A stretch of DNA of 64,000 nt from Polydactylus sextarius (lineage: Eukaryota > Chordata > Actinopteri > Polynemidae): positions 62,001 to 126,000 of the forward strand of contig CM028927.1 in the NCBI GenBank assembly GCA_016801845.1. The letters run 5' to 3'. Position 1 is the stretch's first letter; the number at the start of each line of letters is the position of its first letter. The position numbers and the translations under genes are program-made. The notes below the pieces were generated by a model. The model did not search any database, was not told where the DNA came from, and worked only from the letters and a program-made list of their open reading frames with translations. Shown piece by piece: positions 9,990 to 22,076 of the stretch.

Positions 9990-12900
9990 CCCCCACAACA
10001 GTCATACCACCCTAACCACCCATGTGCACACCAACACACCCCAAACCCATTATTTCTTTTAAATTTTGTTTTCTTATCTCGTGGTTTGGAGCAGGAAAAC
10101 TAATTATTAGTAATTTGTGATTTCTTTATTATAGTATTTGTGATTTCTTGGGCTTAAATATATCAGTTGCTGTTTCCATCTATCATTGGAGAACAGAAAC
10201 ACACCAGTTTAATATGAAATTGGGACCCTAATGTGACATTGAGCGTTGAGTGTGTGAAGGCTTCAGTTCTGTTTAAAACTCCTTGACTTGTAAACTATAT
10301 TACTTTCAGGCTTCATTATCTGAGCAATACGATTCAACCTTAAAACCTTCTCTTTACAGATAAGAAAGGACACGGCTTTTATCCACTTGGCTGATAAGCA
10401 ATCCTTGCTTCCTACCTTGTGTCCAGCCGTCTGGCGTGGGACACCAACCGTCTGGCGTGGGCGGTTTATAAAATTAACAACCTCTCCCAGTAGCTTAGAG
10501 GAAAACTCACCCCACCTGTTGTCTTTCCACTGGATGTTCTCTTGGCTCTGGCCAGGAGGGGGACTTCAGCGCGAACACATCCTACCTCTGCAGGTTCAGG
10601 TAAAGTGTGTCTTTCTACTGAGAGCACCACATTCTCCAACAACACCTTCTCATCCCTTTTCACAGTGACAATTCGTGTGGAACTGCTGCAGCCCTGTGTT
10701 TAACAAAGACTTCTTCTTTGTGGAGCTCGAGTCAGCAGGATCTGCTGGAACTGCAGCTAAGATTAAAAGTGGTGAATAAACCTGCAGCTGGAGCACTGAG
10801 GAGAGGGACAGCGATTGGAATGATCATCAAACCACTGTCTCAATTACTCCCTCTTAATAAATGGGGAAAAATGAGAATGAGACAAATAGATTCCCTCTTT
10901 ACAAGAAATAAATACATCTATAATTATGTTTGTATAATTTTGAAATGTAAGGAGACCACAACTTAAATTTAAATTTCTATATTGCATCATATGGTACATG
11001 GCTATGGCTATGTGGATCTTATATGAACAAGTATTAGCTAATTGGTGCGACTAAGCGTGTTAAAAAATTTTGTTTGTTTTGTTTGTTCTATTTGTTCTCT
11101 TGGATCTCTGGCACATCACGCAGATGTGCCAGAGATGATGAACTTCGACAAACATGATGTATCTTATTGCAATAAAATAAATAAGCCTACCACTGTTGTT
11201 GAGATTGATCATGTCGTCCTCCTGTCTGAGTAGACCACTTGATATTTGTTCTGATAGCTTCCGGACTAATGTTACTCATTAAAAACCTGAATCAAAAATT
11301 TGATTACGCTGGCAGAAAATCCTGTACATAATGATAGCAAGGACATATTAATCGTATTGGTCTTTGATCACTAAGAGTTGCAGTTTTGAGTTTCCCTTCA
11401 GGTAATATTCGAGTCCACATTACATCTAAAATGGTGTGTGGTTTCACGGCAGTGCATGTTGACCTCCGACACCTTCAGAAGTCAAAGTTCATTACACCTT
11501 AATTGCAGGATAGCAAAATGAACACAGAGGGGCGCCCCAATATCTTTCACTTCAAGGGCCGTTAACTGAGAGCCCTTAGTATACAGGGTTTGGCCAACTC
11601 ACCAACAAGGCACCATATTGTATAACCCTTAGTCTGAGAATTTTACTGATGTCTGCTGACACCTAGTGGATACATATGGAAACTGATCTGTGGAAAAACT
11701 TCAGTCAACAAGTCTGACCTCTGTGCAGAGTCAATTTAGTTTAGTTTAGTCCAGTTTAACCTGGTTGTCTAGGTTTGCCCAAAAAAAAAAAAACCGCACA
11801 CACACACACACACAACTCATGGTGTGTTCTTTCTGTCTTGATGCGTGCGTGCTTGTGTAATTGAGAGCAACACACACAATAATTATTAGTACACATAACA
11901 CAATACAAATGTCAGTAATTGTGAAAAACGCTTTTCTAGTTTGGACAAAAGAATAGCATCACCTCAAACTTTGTGGAATGTTTGACTCAGTATGTCTAGA
12001 TGTTTAAAAACAAATAAAAATCATCACACATTTCACACTGTACGATCTATATGAATAAACTTTAATCTACATCACAGTGCAATTCAAGGGTCAATATTAC
12101 CGCTAATTAAATGGGACAATAGCTTTAAATTAATACCACAAGTGTGCTGACATCTCTGTCTGTTTCATCCAACTGTCATGGTGAAGACTCCTACCATAAG
12201 GCTGATCCATCCATCCATCTTAGTTATGAAGTTTACTATGCGAGTCAATGAGTTCCTGTTTAGACTGATCGAATGTCTACCCGATCTTGTTCAAGGCCAC
12301 AGATTTAAGTAGCATAAAAGATTAACCATTGGTTGCTATTATACACAGAAAAAAGTACTGAAGTAATTGATCACATGAAAGATTTGATATTGACTTGACA
12401 TTTAGAATCCATTCAGTTCAAACTTAAACTGATGCAAATCAATATTTCAAATTGTCCATAAAAAAACAATTTTAAATGTTTGATGAATGACCCAGACCAC
12501 ACTTTTTTCTCTTTAAGTATTTATTTAAAATGTGTTTTATGAAAGTCAATCACGTTTGAAAACACCTCGTTTAACCCTTTTCAGCCTACTGTATCACATT
12601 TGCTACATGAGTTTCTGAGGCGTCTATTTTATCAACATGATCAGCATGCATCAAACAAAAATAATAAAATAAAGACAATATATTCAATTATAAAATAAAT
12701 AAATACAAGACTACTACAGCAATTTATACTCACATGAACAAAGTATTGTCTGCAAAATAAACAACACTGTAAACTGTTGTTAGAGAAATTTCAATATATC
12801 TCATTCACTATATGACAAAAAATAATAATCTGATTCAGTTTACACTCACAGGAAGAAATACTGTTTGTGCAATGACAAATATCAAAAACAAATAATCTCA

Positions 12901-13377
12901 GTGCATCCAGTGTAACATGAAATTTACAACATGAACACGTTAGGTCTTCATCAAAAACACAACAACAAATATCCACTTATTATTATTGAGATTTTGTTTA
13001 TGCTTTTATGAGAGACATTTTGCCACCTATCGGGCATTCTGAATTCAAACTTACTCCAAGATTATAGGGAGTATGCATGGTGCACATTTAAGTATTACTG
13101 TGACAACATACACAAAAATGCTGATATTAAATTGTATCGTCTGAATATTTTTTAGTAACATCTTCATTATAACGTCAACATCATACCAAGTTGCCCTGTA
13201 CAAACCTAATCTAAAGCCTTTTTTTTTTAAACCTTTCCTTATCTGTACAAGTTTAATGGAGTGCTTGTCCAGCTGCTGTATATTTTCAGTCTCTCGGGGC
13301 GCCGTCATGATTCTCAGGTAGTCAGCATTGATCTAGAAAATGAGAACAGGACATACAAAGAGGAGTTTGAGATTAAT
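9990..13377. other. Unassigned AT-rich sequence
   Basis: No gene is recognised in this 3.4 kb. It holds only short ORFs (the longest is about 93 codons at 10,387-10,668) with no family motif and no flanking exon structure I trust, a CA microsatellite near 11,797-11,815, and the hairpin listed separately. Confidence 0.5.
11104..11136. other. Perfect 14-bp inverted repeat with 5-nt loop
   Basis: ATCTCTGGCACATC and GATGTGCCAGAGAT flank the loop ACGCA with no mismatch. It could be a transcript hairpin or a palindromic binding site. No flanking target-site duplication or TIR context identifies it as an element end. Confidence 0.85.
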
Positions 13378-13859
13378 CAGGGTGCCTACAGGAAGTTAAA
13401 TTTAAGACTTTTTAATACCATCTCAAAATTTAAGACCAAATGTAAAGATTTAAAGCTGATGGTGGCGTGCATATGATGATTGGATGATTGGCAAAGTCTA
13501 TGCCACCCCATCTGTTGCTGAGGTTACAAAATATGGACTAGCTGTGGGAAGAAATCCAGAGGTGAGGTGTTGCTGCTGCGTTTTTCTAGCGGCGGTAAGC
13601 AGATTTAGAACATTTAGAACCTCAAAACCATAAGTGTGTAAAATCTTGTAATGATGACTGGAGAAATTTGCTCCAAAATTGATTGAAAATTTGAAGATTA
13701 AAAATTTAAGACATTTGGATTGAAATTTAAGATAGATATAGAAAACTTTATTGATCCCTTTTGGAGGTTTCCTCAGGGAAATTGAATTTAAGACCATCTT
13801 TTTAAGGCCTTTTCTTAGGAAAATGTATTTAAGACTCTTAAGGACCTGCAGCCACCCTG
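13378..13859. mobile_element. hAT-like MITE with CAGGGTG termini
   Basis: The left end CAGGGTGCCTACAGGAAG and the right end, reverse-complemented as CAGGGTGGCTGCAGGTCC, form an imperfect terminal inverted repeat. The interior is AT-rich with repeated TTTAAGAC/GTCTTAAA motifs. CAG-type ends suggest hAT, but no clean 8-bp target duplication is visible. A LINE tail is nested at about 13,735-13,785. A right-end relic of the same family lies at 49,630-49,716. Confidence 0.55.
13735..13785 (-). mobile_element. LINE 3'-tail fragment nested in MITE
   Basis: The reverse complement reads as a tail containing GGGATCAATAAAGTTTTC and TATCTATC, the typical 3' end of fish L2/CR1-like LINEs. It lies inside the hAT-like MITE. 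Confidence 0.55.
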
Positions 13860-13904
13860 CATGAATAGTGGAATAGGTAAATAAAAAAAAAAAAAAAAAA
13901 AAAA

Positions 13905-15350
13905 TCTCACCTTCCCCTTCTTGGTCTGCATTTGGTGGCTTTATAACATGACCACCTTTTTTTGTTGCCTTTGTTTAATTCTTGAGGAGCCACAGATTTT
14001 CTCCCAAAATATCATAATCACTTTTTAATTCTTAATGAACTTACATCTCATTAACATCATTGCAATTTCTAACAAATTTGATAACAGATCAAGAGACACT
14101 TGCAGTTGTGACATTAATGTATGGGATGTGATCCACTGGATGCACAAACCTCTGACTGCAGACGGAGGAGGCATCCTCTCAGGTTCATCATTTTCTTTTG
14201 TGGCCTCACGGACAAGAGACAGCGGCAGTGCTGGTTTGCTCTCATTCTTTCTGTGTTGCGGTAGGAATCACTAAATAATAAAATAAGGCAGAAGAATGCG
14301 CTCAGTTTTATACAGTGATAAATGTTACCACAGTTATAGTTACCACAGTTAAAGTTACTATGGGACTAATAACAGCAATACCTAAATTTAGCATATAAAT
14401 ATGTGGCTTATATTTTCCAAAGGAAAGGTCTAAATTTTAAAGTTATTTTTTTTGGTAGAAATGACCAACCAGAATCCATAAGGGCTGATGATGAGGGGAG
14501 ACCAGGGCGGTCCATGTCTGGGCTTCCTTTGAAGACTCAATAGTTGGAGCAGGTGCTGAAACATCAGTTGGGACCTGGAACAAACACGTCGGTCTGGCCT
14601 GAGACAGACTACTGGAAACTCAAAAGGCGACAAAGCATCTAAGTAAAAGCAGGTGCAATGTGAGCATCATCATAAAGCAAGTGCCATTAAGTTTTTCTAA
14701 CTTTGGGCACAAAACCTAAACCCCACACAACAGAAAGATTAACTGTGTGTAGTTGTAGGCTGTCAAATCACAAGAACCAAATTCTTTTTACTCTTGTGAC
14801 AGAAGTGAGCTAGGAGTGAGAGAAACATCAACAGACAAGTGGAAGCTGAGTGTCAGTGAAATGATGAAAGCTTCTAATGAGAGCACATTTGAGCATTAAA
14901 ATGTTACTAAGGGCACTGTAATAGTGATACTGTAAGCCAATTTTATAAAATAAAAAAAAAGCTGTAAAATCCTGTAAAAATGCTATATCCTTACTTATCC
15001 AGTGATAATATATGCCAGTGTGTGCTCCTTTAAATTCTCTTTGTCCAATGTTTCTTTCTCTTCTCACCCAGAATTTAGAGCTCAGAAAAGAGTGAACAAG
15101 GACACATGGTTCTATGAGCCCAGAATTAGTCAATTTGTGCCATTTATTATTAAAATGAACAAATTTAGACAAAAATCCTCTTCAGGATGACGAGTTTGGC
15201 ACATACAACCTGATCACTTTTAGATAATGATTTGTTTGCTTAAGAAGAGAGTCCTCAGCCTCGATGAGAGCTGCGGCAGAGAGCTTTTGAAAAGAAACAA
15301 GCCATTAAGTGACAATACTGAATGTGGTAATCGGAGAGACAAATCAGTTC
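13905..15350 (-). pseudogene. K0: 5' exons of a kinesin-13-like pseudogene
   Basis: This partial K block holds only the upstream end. Exon b (about 13,915-14,005) reads KSVAPQEL and then diverges by indels. Exon a (about 14,150-14,270) reads ENESKPALPLSLVREATKEN, with a one-base loss in CCGCAACACAG compared with CCGGCAACACAG in K3 and K5. A segment at about 14,480-14,600 could read VPTDVSAPAPTIESS. It is the most diverged 5' copy and ends left at a poly-A tract beside the hAT-like MITE. It lies 3' of the A1 block in the minus orientation. Confidence 0.65.
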
Positions 15351-15360
15351 AATTCATTTA

Positions 15361-15566
15361 CTATGAGGTTTTTTTTTCGTTTTTGACGACGACATACTAT
15401 ACTTTGAGGTTTTTTCACATTATTGATGACATACTATACTATGGCTTTTGATGACATACTATACAATGACTTTTTGACCACTTTTTGACAACATACTATG
15501 ACGTTTTTGACAACATACTGTACTATGACGTTTTTTTTTTTCGTTTTTTGACGACATACTATACAA
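15361..15566. repeat. TTTTTGACGACATACTATAC minisatellite, unit boundary 1
   Basis: Degenerate tandem units of about 35-45 bp carry GACGACATACTATACTATGA and GTTTTTTTTCGTTTTTGACG. The tract lies between the 5' end of one kinesin block and the Tc1 remnant of the next A block. The same arrangement recurs at 21,752-21,925 and 40,306-40,446, so it marks the ends of the amplified unit. Confidence 0.8.
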
Positions 15567-15619
15567 TGGCGCCACCATGTGGTGGTGCATAGTCAAAAAT
15601 TACAATTCTAAGCTGCCTT

Positions 15620-15720
15620 CACCTGTGACTTTAGATATTTTTCTTGGCCTACCACATCTTTCTTTCACAAGGACTGTTCCTGTGGCCTTCCATTTCCTGA
15701 CTATATTTGTGACTGGAGAA
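15620..15720 (-). mobile_element. Tc1-like transposase N-terminal remnant (A1 copy)
   Basis: Minus-strand peptide with NIVRKWKATG and KERCGRPRKISKV, as in A0. It is a passenger fragment inside the amplified unit. Confidence 0.65.
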
Positions 15721-15986
15721 GATGTAGAAAAACTCAGAAATATAGAAAAAGAAAACAAAGCGATGCACATGGCGTGATTGGCTACTCACGGTTCATACTA
15801 AGTTATGCGTTCTAGTTGTACTGTTTATAAACCAGAGACAGGGTATGAAGATAAAACTCAAAAAACAGAATCTCTCAAAATGGAAAAGTTAAACATTACA
15901 GAAATAAGAGAAAAGCTGAGCATATAAATACAGTACATGAAATAGTGCATAATAAATAATCAAAGTTATTGTCAGTTACAACTTAC

Positions 15987-16553
15987 ATCTGATCAGATGA
16001 TGGACACTGTTCTTTCTGAGTTGTGATAGCACCCTTTGACCTGTCACTCTTGACAAACACACAGCTGGGTTCTGGTTCTTCCACTTTCCTCCTGAAAGAC
16101 ACAGATTATAATCTGCTTTGTGACCAGAACAAACCAGTTTCACTGCTGTTTTGTTCTGAACTATAAGATAAGTGTGTTTTTTTCTGAAGAAACAACATGT
16201 TTCATTAAGTACAGAGTGGATCAATGTGAAAACAACACAAGATAATACAACCATCAGAGCTGCTTTATGTGTGTGTAGACTCTCAGCAGTGACATGATAC
16301 GATGAAAAAAAAAAATGTAAGTGAAGAAGATTAATGTTGTAAATAAACTCATTTAATAAACACGTGGATAAACAGCTGTATAAATAACTGTCAGTAACAT
16401 AACGTTTGTGACACGTTAACTCTTTGTAGCACAGGAGTGTTGATTTACTAAAAATATTGGGGTGATCACATGTATACACATAACTGAATCCGGGTCCAGG
16501 TCCTGGTCTTGGCCCTTGTCCAGGTTCATCCATGTTGCTGAATGAACCTCCAC
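15987..16553 (-). pseudogene. A1: NLR 5' exons N1 and N2 downstream of a kinesin fusion
   Basis: N1 (16449-16553) follows the acceptor CTCTACAG and contains the ATG of MDEPGQGPRPGPGPG, then FSYVYTCDHPNIF. N2 (15987-16091) reads RKVEEPEPSCVFVKSDRS, KGAITTQKEQCPSSDQM and has a GTAAGT donor. These match the fish NLRC3-like N-terminal linker type. Both exons are open and have plausible splice sites, yet no FISNA or NACHT exon follows; the next downstream DNA is a Tc1 remnant and then the unit-boundary minisatellite. It is therefore a truncated NLR 5' end, now sitting 3' of the K1 motor exons. Confidence 0.7.
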
Positions 16554-16732
16554 CTGTAGAGAAACACAAATCATTAATATGCACATCAGCTGAAATCTTC
16601 CTTTACATCATTTCTGCTGTACAAATATCAGCTGTGATTGTCTCTTCTTCTCCGTTTCCTGTCAGTGTCAGTTAAATACAATCACACAGTATGCAGCAGA
16701 AAGCTGCCATCAGCTGCTGTGCTTCTATCAGT

Positions 16733-16746
16733 CCACTAGATGGCAG
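16733..16746 (+). promoter_or_regulatory. CTCF-consensus-like site in A1
   Basis: CCACTAGATGGCAG fits the vertebrate CTCF core CCASYAGRKGGCRS at all 14 positions. Identical sites occur at 23103, 41629 and 46071. The A3 copy is altered after GGC. Binding is inferred only. Confidence 0.4.
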
Positions 16747-18224
16747 TGTCTCTGCAGTGTCTAACTTTACTTGATGATGAAACAAGCTGCAGTTGATTCT
16801 TTCACTCACAACACCTGGGCCCGAATTTATTTCACCTCAAAGCTCCAGTGACATCCAGTCATTTCACTGCCACGGAAAATCATCTGAACACATTCTGTCT
16901 GCAACACCTGCGCTCTCATGATGATAAACCATGAAAATGTATTATCAACTGGCTGAAAAAGAAATAGGTCTATACTGATATTACCTTTCAGTCTTTTTCT
17001 TTATCTGCCTTTCATCTGCATCTAGCCAGCGTTACTGCTGTGGTGGAAGGTGTCCACGTTAGCCTCAATATACCTTGAGAGCCAGGAGGCTGCCATTGAT
17101 CTCCACAGTCTCCACCAAAGTGCTGAGGTCGTTGCCAGCCAAATCAACCAATGAAAATTGGCCGTGTAGCGAGGCAGCGCGATTATTGCATCACAGAACA
17201 ATTTGGAGGATTGCGTAAGAAGCGGGACAAGTTGGTGTTTGCTGAGGTTTGGCCTGATGTTTGGAAAAACACAAGAGAAGGAAAGACACATTTATGTTAC
17301 ACATATGTGTTTGAAATGAAACAATAGTAGTTTAAAGTTTTCATTTTTAACTGCCATGTTAAAAGACTTCAACTAACTTTTAGTGCTCCTTTACTCAACA
17401 GTTCGACAAAGTCTCTGCTGTGAAATTGCAACACACAAACACGTTCCTGTCACAATGGTACCTGAGTGCACTGCCCATGTGTATCGTATTGATGACTTCC
17501 TCCGGACCGTGAACACGTGGACCTCCTCAAGGCCGACTACCTGCACCTGCAGCTGTCATTCTCCAGAGCACAGAGCTTGGCCTTTTTGTTCAGCAGGTCA
17601 TACACCTGTCCAAAAAGTAGTTTTCATGTCAAGAATAATGTAAAAAAAAGCAAATTTGTCAGATAAATATTCTAAACAAACATGTCCATAGAGTTAACAG
17701 AGGAAGGTTTTTATTACCTTCCCATTGTAAATCTCAAAGAAGCTGGCGTAAGCAGAGATCCAGGCTACTATACCTCCTGTGGTGAGAGTTAGGCCAAAAC
17801 ATCCTGGGCTGAAAGAGAGATTCAAACCAATACCAGCGGTGTGAAATTTTCATTTCCCTCGTGAGGGAGGAAGAATTACACAAACACCATCAATTAATGT
17901 ATCCCTGGAATTGATCGATTTCTTTTTTAAGACTATAATCCTTTTGGTGAAGCGTTGAGGTAGTATTAGAAACTTAAACATAGCACCCATCCAGGGTTTG
18001 TAAAACCATTCATTATTGTTAACATTAAAACACACCAGATAGCAGATTTAAATCTCTTGTGTACTGTGAAATACAGTTATCTGCCACTGATTTGGTGAAA
18101 GCTTAAATGTATTGGACACATATTCAAGTCTCACACTCTAATTTCAAGTTCTCATGTAAAGGCCACCTTTAACAAAATCCTGAATATTACGAAGCTTATA
18201 AAAAATAAACATGCAAGACAAATA

Positions 18225-18745
18225 CCGTAAATTCCGGGCTATAAGCCACTACTTTTTTTTTTTTTTTCACACTTTGAACACTGCGGCTTATACTACGGTG
18301 CGGCTTATTCTTTTTTTTTTTTTTTTTTGGCGCCAAAAACATTTTGCCAAGTAACAGCTGACCAATAAAATTAACAGTACTTGTTCAGAGGTCAATGAAA
18401 TTGCATGATAAATCAAGCGCACTTTCACAGCTATTGTAAATCAGTCATTTGTACTCACCCTCATCAACATGGAAAATACTAGAAGAAAAGCATATGATCG
18501 CGGCTTTTAAGTTAAAAGCGATCACTCTAGAGGTTGAAGAAGGAAATCGACCCGCTATCAGTGACTCACTTCTTACAGCAATAAGAAGACACGATGAGCG
18601 TCTTTGAGCTAATTTTTCATATTACAACGTTGGAGACCTGCGGCTTTAAATCCGGTGCGGCTTGTACAAGTACAAACTTGATTTTCTTTCTAAAATTAGA
18701 GCATGCGGTTTTTAATCAGGTGCGCTCTGTAGTCCGAATTTCTGG
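18225..18745. mobile_element. Pogo-like MITE in kinesin intron g-h (K1)
   Basis: The left end CCGTAAATTCCGGGCTATAA is preceded by TA, and the degraded right end is followed by TA. The interior has paired GCGGCTTATAC/GGTGCGGCTTATTC motifs with T-runs and a short plus-strand ORF remnant beginning MENTRRKAYD, here frameshifted. See the K3 copy for intact ends. Confidence 0.65.
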
Positions 18746-19318
18746 TACAAATATGGATGAATCAAGGGAAATATATGAATGCCTCAAACTTATCTTACCT
18801 CTGATTACCACTTCTGTGAAAATCCAGAGATCTTACCTGCCAAGGCATAAATCCTTTTGGAACTGTTCTGCTGCTTTCCAGAAAAACCACCTCCCATTGT
18901 CTAGTGAGAGGAAAAATAAGTTAACTTAAATAAACACATTATTTTCTTCATGCAAAGCACTGACAACTCAATTCCACACAACAGACACTTACATGAGTTT
19001 TTCCATTTTCCTGTCCTGTCCGTGGTAGCAAAGCATGTTGCCGTGCAACCTTGAAAATGAACTGTACCGAACCGGCTGTGAATCTGGAGAAGAAGAAGAA
19101 AAAAAAAAAAAGGTCAAAATTGCAGAAAAATTGCACCTAAATAATGTTCTGGCTGCACAGTTTCCATTTGAAAAGAAAAAGCTCAAAAACTAGAGCACAA
19201 TCTGATCCTTATCATCCAGGAGGAAATTCTTAGTCGGAAAACACTGCTGCAAATGCAACCTTAAAAAAAAAAAAAAAAAACAAACTTAGGTGTTTACTTG
19301 TGGACCAGGTCACTGGTG

Positions 19319-19609
19319 TGTTACAAACCCGGCTCATAGGGAAGCAACACAAAAGGGTAGACCAAAAAAAAAAAAAATAGTTTCAATATGTTTATTATCT
19401 GATGTCTAGGGTCAGAAACATAAAGGGTGGGATAAGCAGCAAAACCTGCTGCCTGGCACACAACAGCAGAGGAATGAGAAAGACTGAGGGCTGAGGCGGT
19501 AGGCGGCCTTTGTAGACTGCTCACACCTGCAGGTAATCAGTAGCTCAGGTGAGTCTAGCTGGAAACAAAAAAGAAAGAGATCACCACCACAACTGCAAGG
19601 CCTGTAACA
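19319..19609 (-). mobile_element. Solo Gypsy LTR in kinesin exon e (K1)
   Basis: TGTTACAAACC to CCTGTAACA, 291 bp, with the TG..CA palindromic ends of an LTR. It is homologous to the two LTRs of the 43,170-44,932 element. It sits between the VSVPGTG and DLVHK parts of the kinesin exon and is accompanied by a 30-bp loss of exon sequence beside it. The internal region was lost, as in LTR-LTR recombination. Confidence 0.8.
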
Positions 19610-21751
19610 GGCCTGTCCCAGGAACAGACACCACATCGATCTGCTTCTTATTAATCTCTGGATGACACAAGAATGACAGCGTTTGTGAAGAAAAAACAGG
19701 ATGGCTGACATTTTAGTGATGGCGTTGCATATAGGAGATTCTTGATTGTCTGCACAGAAGGCACAGGGCTCTGTGTTTCTCCCCCCAGAATGCTTCACTC
19801 ATAGTATAAATGGGAGAGGGCCAAGTGAAAAAACATGGTTGGTATTATGTCTGTCTGAGCACAGTGTTATATTACTCCAAATATACCTTGCTTGTTAAGG
19901 GGCAGCTTGCGAACACACACACAAATCCTGTGGGATTCAACCTGTAAAAAAAAAAAAAAAAATAAAAAAATAAACAAAAAAAGAGCTCCAAGTTTATGCT
20001 CGAATGTTAACACACATTTGCATATAAAGTCAGGCATAGTTCAAAACTCCAAATTTACCAGGTAAGCCCGTTGATACAGGGATTATTTCCAATGTTTCTC
20101 TGAAGCCTTGGATGATCTCGTAGAATTTCTGGTTTGGTCGAGAAGCCTCTCAAACTTCAATGAAGACAAGAAAGAAAAGCAATATAAATGAAATGTGTGA
20201 AGCGACTTGCGTCCAAAATTCACATTATTAGTAGAATTGATAAATGAAATAAAAATCCTCACCCTCCCTTCTTAGTCTGCATTTCAGGTGGCTTTATAAC
20301 ACAAGGCAGCCTTTTGTTGCCTTTGGTTAATTCTTGAGGAGCCACAGATTTTCTCCCTGAAATGCAAAAGATCTTAATCACTTTTTAATTCTTAATGAAC
20401 TCATCTCATTGACAGCATTGTAATTTCTAACAAATTTAATTGCAGTTGTGACATTAATGTATGGGATGTGATCCACTGGATGCACAATTGTTTTTTTTTA
20501 TTATTTATTTTTTACATCTGTCACTGACCTTTGATTGCGGACGGAGGAGGCATCCTCTCAGGTTCATCATTTTCTTTTTTGTGGCCTCACGGACAAGAGA
20601 CAGCGGCAGTGCTGGTTTGCTCTCATTCTTTCTGTGTTGCGGTAGGAATCACTAAATAATAAAATAAGGCAGAAGAATGCGCTCAGTTTTATACAGTGAT
20701 AAATGTTACCACAGTTATAGTTACCACAGTTAAAGTTGCTATGTGACTGATAACAGCAATACCTAAATTTAGCATATAAATATGTGTGGCTTATATTTTC
20801 CAAAGGAAAGGTCTAAATTATAAATGTATTCTTTTTGGTAGAAATAACCAACCAGAATCCATAAGGGCTGATGATGAGGGGAGACCAGGAAGGTCCATCT
20901 CTGGGCTTCCCTTTGAAGACTCAATAGTTGGAGCAGGCTGCTGAAACATCAGTTGGGACCTGGAACAAACACGTCGGTCTGGCCTGAGACAGACTACTGG
21001 AAACTCAAAAGGCGACAAAGCATCTAAGTAAAAAAAGCAGGTGCAATGTGAGCATCATCATAAAGCAAGTGCCATTAAGTTTTTCTAACTTTGGGCACAA
21101 AACCTAAACCCCACACAACAGAAAGATTAACTGTGTGTAGTTGTAGGCTGTCAAATCACAAGAGCCAAGATTCTTTACTCTTGTGACAGAGAAGTGAGCT
21201 AGGAGTGAGAGAAACAGCAACAGACAAGTGGAAGCTGAGTGTCAGTGAAATGATGAAAGCTTCTAATGAGAGCACATTTGAGCATTAAAAAATGTTACTA
21301 AGGGCACTGTAATAGTGATACTGTAAGCCAATTTTATAAAATAAAAAAAAGCTGTAAAATCCTGTAAAAATGCTATATCCTTACTTATCCAGTGATAATA
21401 TATGCCAGTGTGTGCTCCTTTAAATTCTCTTTGTCCAATGTTTCTTTCTCTTCTCACCCAGAGCTCAGAAAAGAAAAGAGTGAACAAGGACACATGGTTC
21501 TATGAGCCCAGAATTAGTCAATTTGTGCCATTTATTATTAAAATGAACAAATTTAGACAAAAATCCTCTTCAGGATGACGAGTTTGGCACATACAACCTG
21601 ATCACTTTTAGATAATGATTTGTTTGCTTAAGAAGAGAGAGTCCTCAGCCTCGATGAGAGCTGCGGCAGAGGCTTTTGAAAAGAAACAAGCCATTAAGTG
21701 ACAATACTGAATGTGGTAATCGGAGAGACAAATCAGTTCAATTCATTTACT

Positions 21752-21925
21752 ATGAGGTTTTTCACGTTTTTGACGACATACTATACAATGACTTTTTGAC
21801 CACTTTTTGACAACATACTATGACGTTTTTTGACAGCATACTGTACTATGATGTTTTTTTCACACATTTTGACAACATACTATACTATGACGTTTTTTTC
21901 ACGTTTTGACGACATACTATACAAT
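21752..21925. repeat. GACGACATACTATAC minisatellite, unit boundary 2
   Basis: Same tandem family as at 15,361, between the 5' end of K1 and the A2 block. Units read GTTTTTGACGACATACTATA, or variants with GACAACATACTATGACG. Confidence 0.8.
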
Positions 21926-21974
21926 GACTCCACCATGTGGTCATACAACTCAAATTACAATTCTAAGCTGCCTT

Positions 21975-22076
21975 CACCTGTGACTTTAGATATTTTTCTT
22001 GGCCTACCACATCTTTCTTTCACAAGGACTGTTCCTGTGGCCTTCCATTTCCTGACTATATTTGTGACTGGAGAAG
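21975..22076 (-). mobile_element. Tc1-like transposase N-terminal remnant (A2 copy)
   Basis: Same helix-turn-helix and GRPRK remnant as in A0 and A1, on the minus strand. Confidence 0.65.

Larger units (their letters stand above)
17000..21700 (-). pseudogene. K1: kinesin-13 (MCAK/KIF2C-like) pseudogene fused to A1
   Basis: Exons read high to low: a 20529-20651; b 20263-20356; c 20059-20154 (EIIQGFRETLEIIPVSTG); d 19887-19941 (HRICVCVRKLPLNKQ); e at 19610-19660 (NKKQIDVVSVPGTG), cut by an LTR; f 18993-19083 (P-loop exon, frameshifted); g 18837-18900 (TMGGGFSGKQQNSSKRIYAL); h 17718-17808 (SFFEIYNGK, TAA at 17789-17791); i 17462-17605 (VYDLLNKKAKL, then frameshift); j 17074-17262 (RTSGQTSANTNLSRSYA, TGA, HGQFSLVDLAGND, EINGSLLALK). 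The order follows the kinesin-13 motor. It ends after exon j; the C-terminal exons of K3 are absent and NLR exons A1 follow. The exon j acceptor AG is mutated. Non-functional as a motor. Confidence 0.85.

Noticed and set aside
14828..15172. 114-codon minus-strand ORF repeated in several K blocks
   Set aside because: It lies in AT-rich upstream or intronic DNA, changes frame between copies, and has no recognisable motif.
15577..15777. Plus-strand ORF reading TLDIFLGLPHLSFTRTVPVAF, repeated in all A blocks
   Set aside because: The opposite strand gives a recognisable Tc1 transposase HTH, so this is its antisense.
17022..17291. 89-codon minus ORF MCLSFSCVFPN.. as a small protein
   Set aside because: It is the wrong frame of kinesin exon j; the other frame gives HGQFSLVDLAGN and EINGSLLALK.
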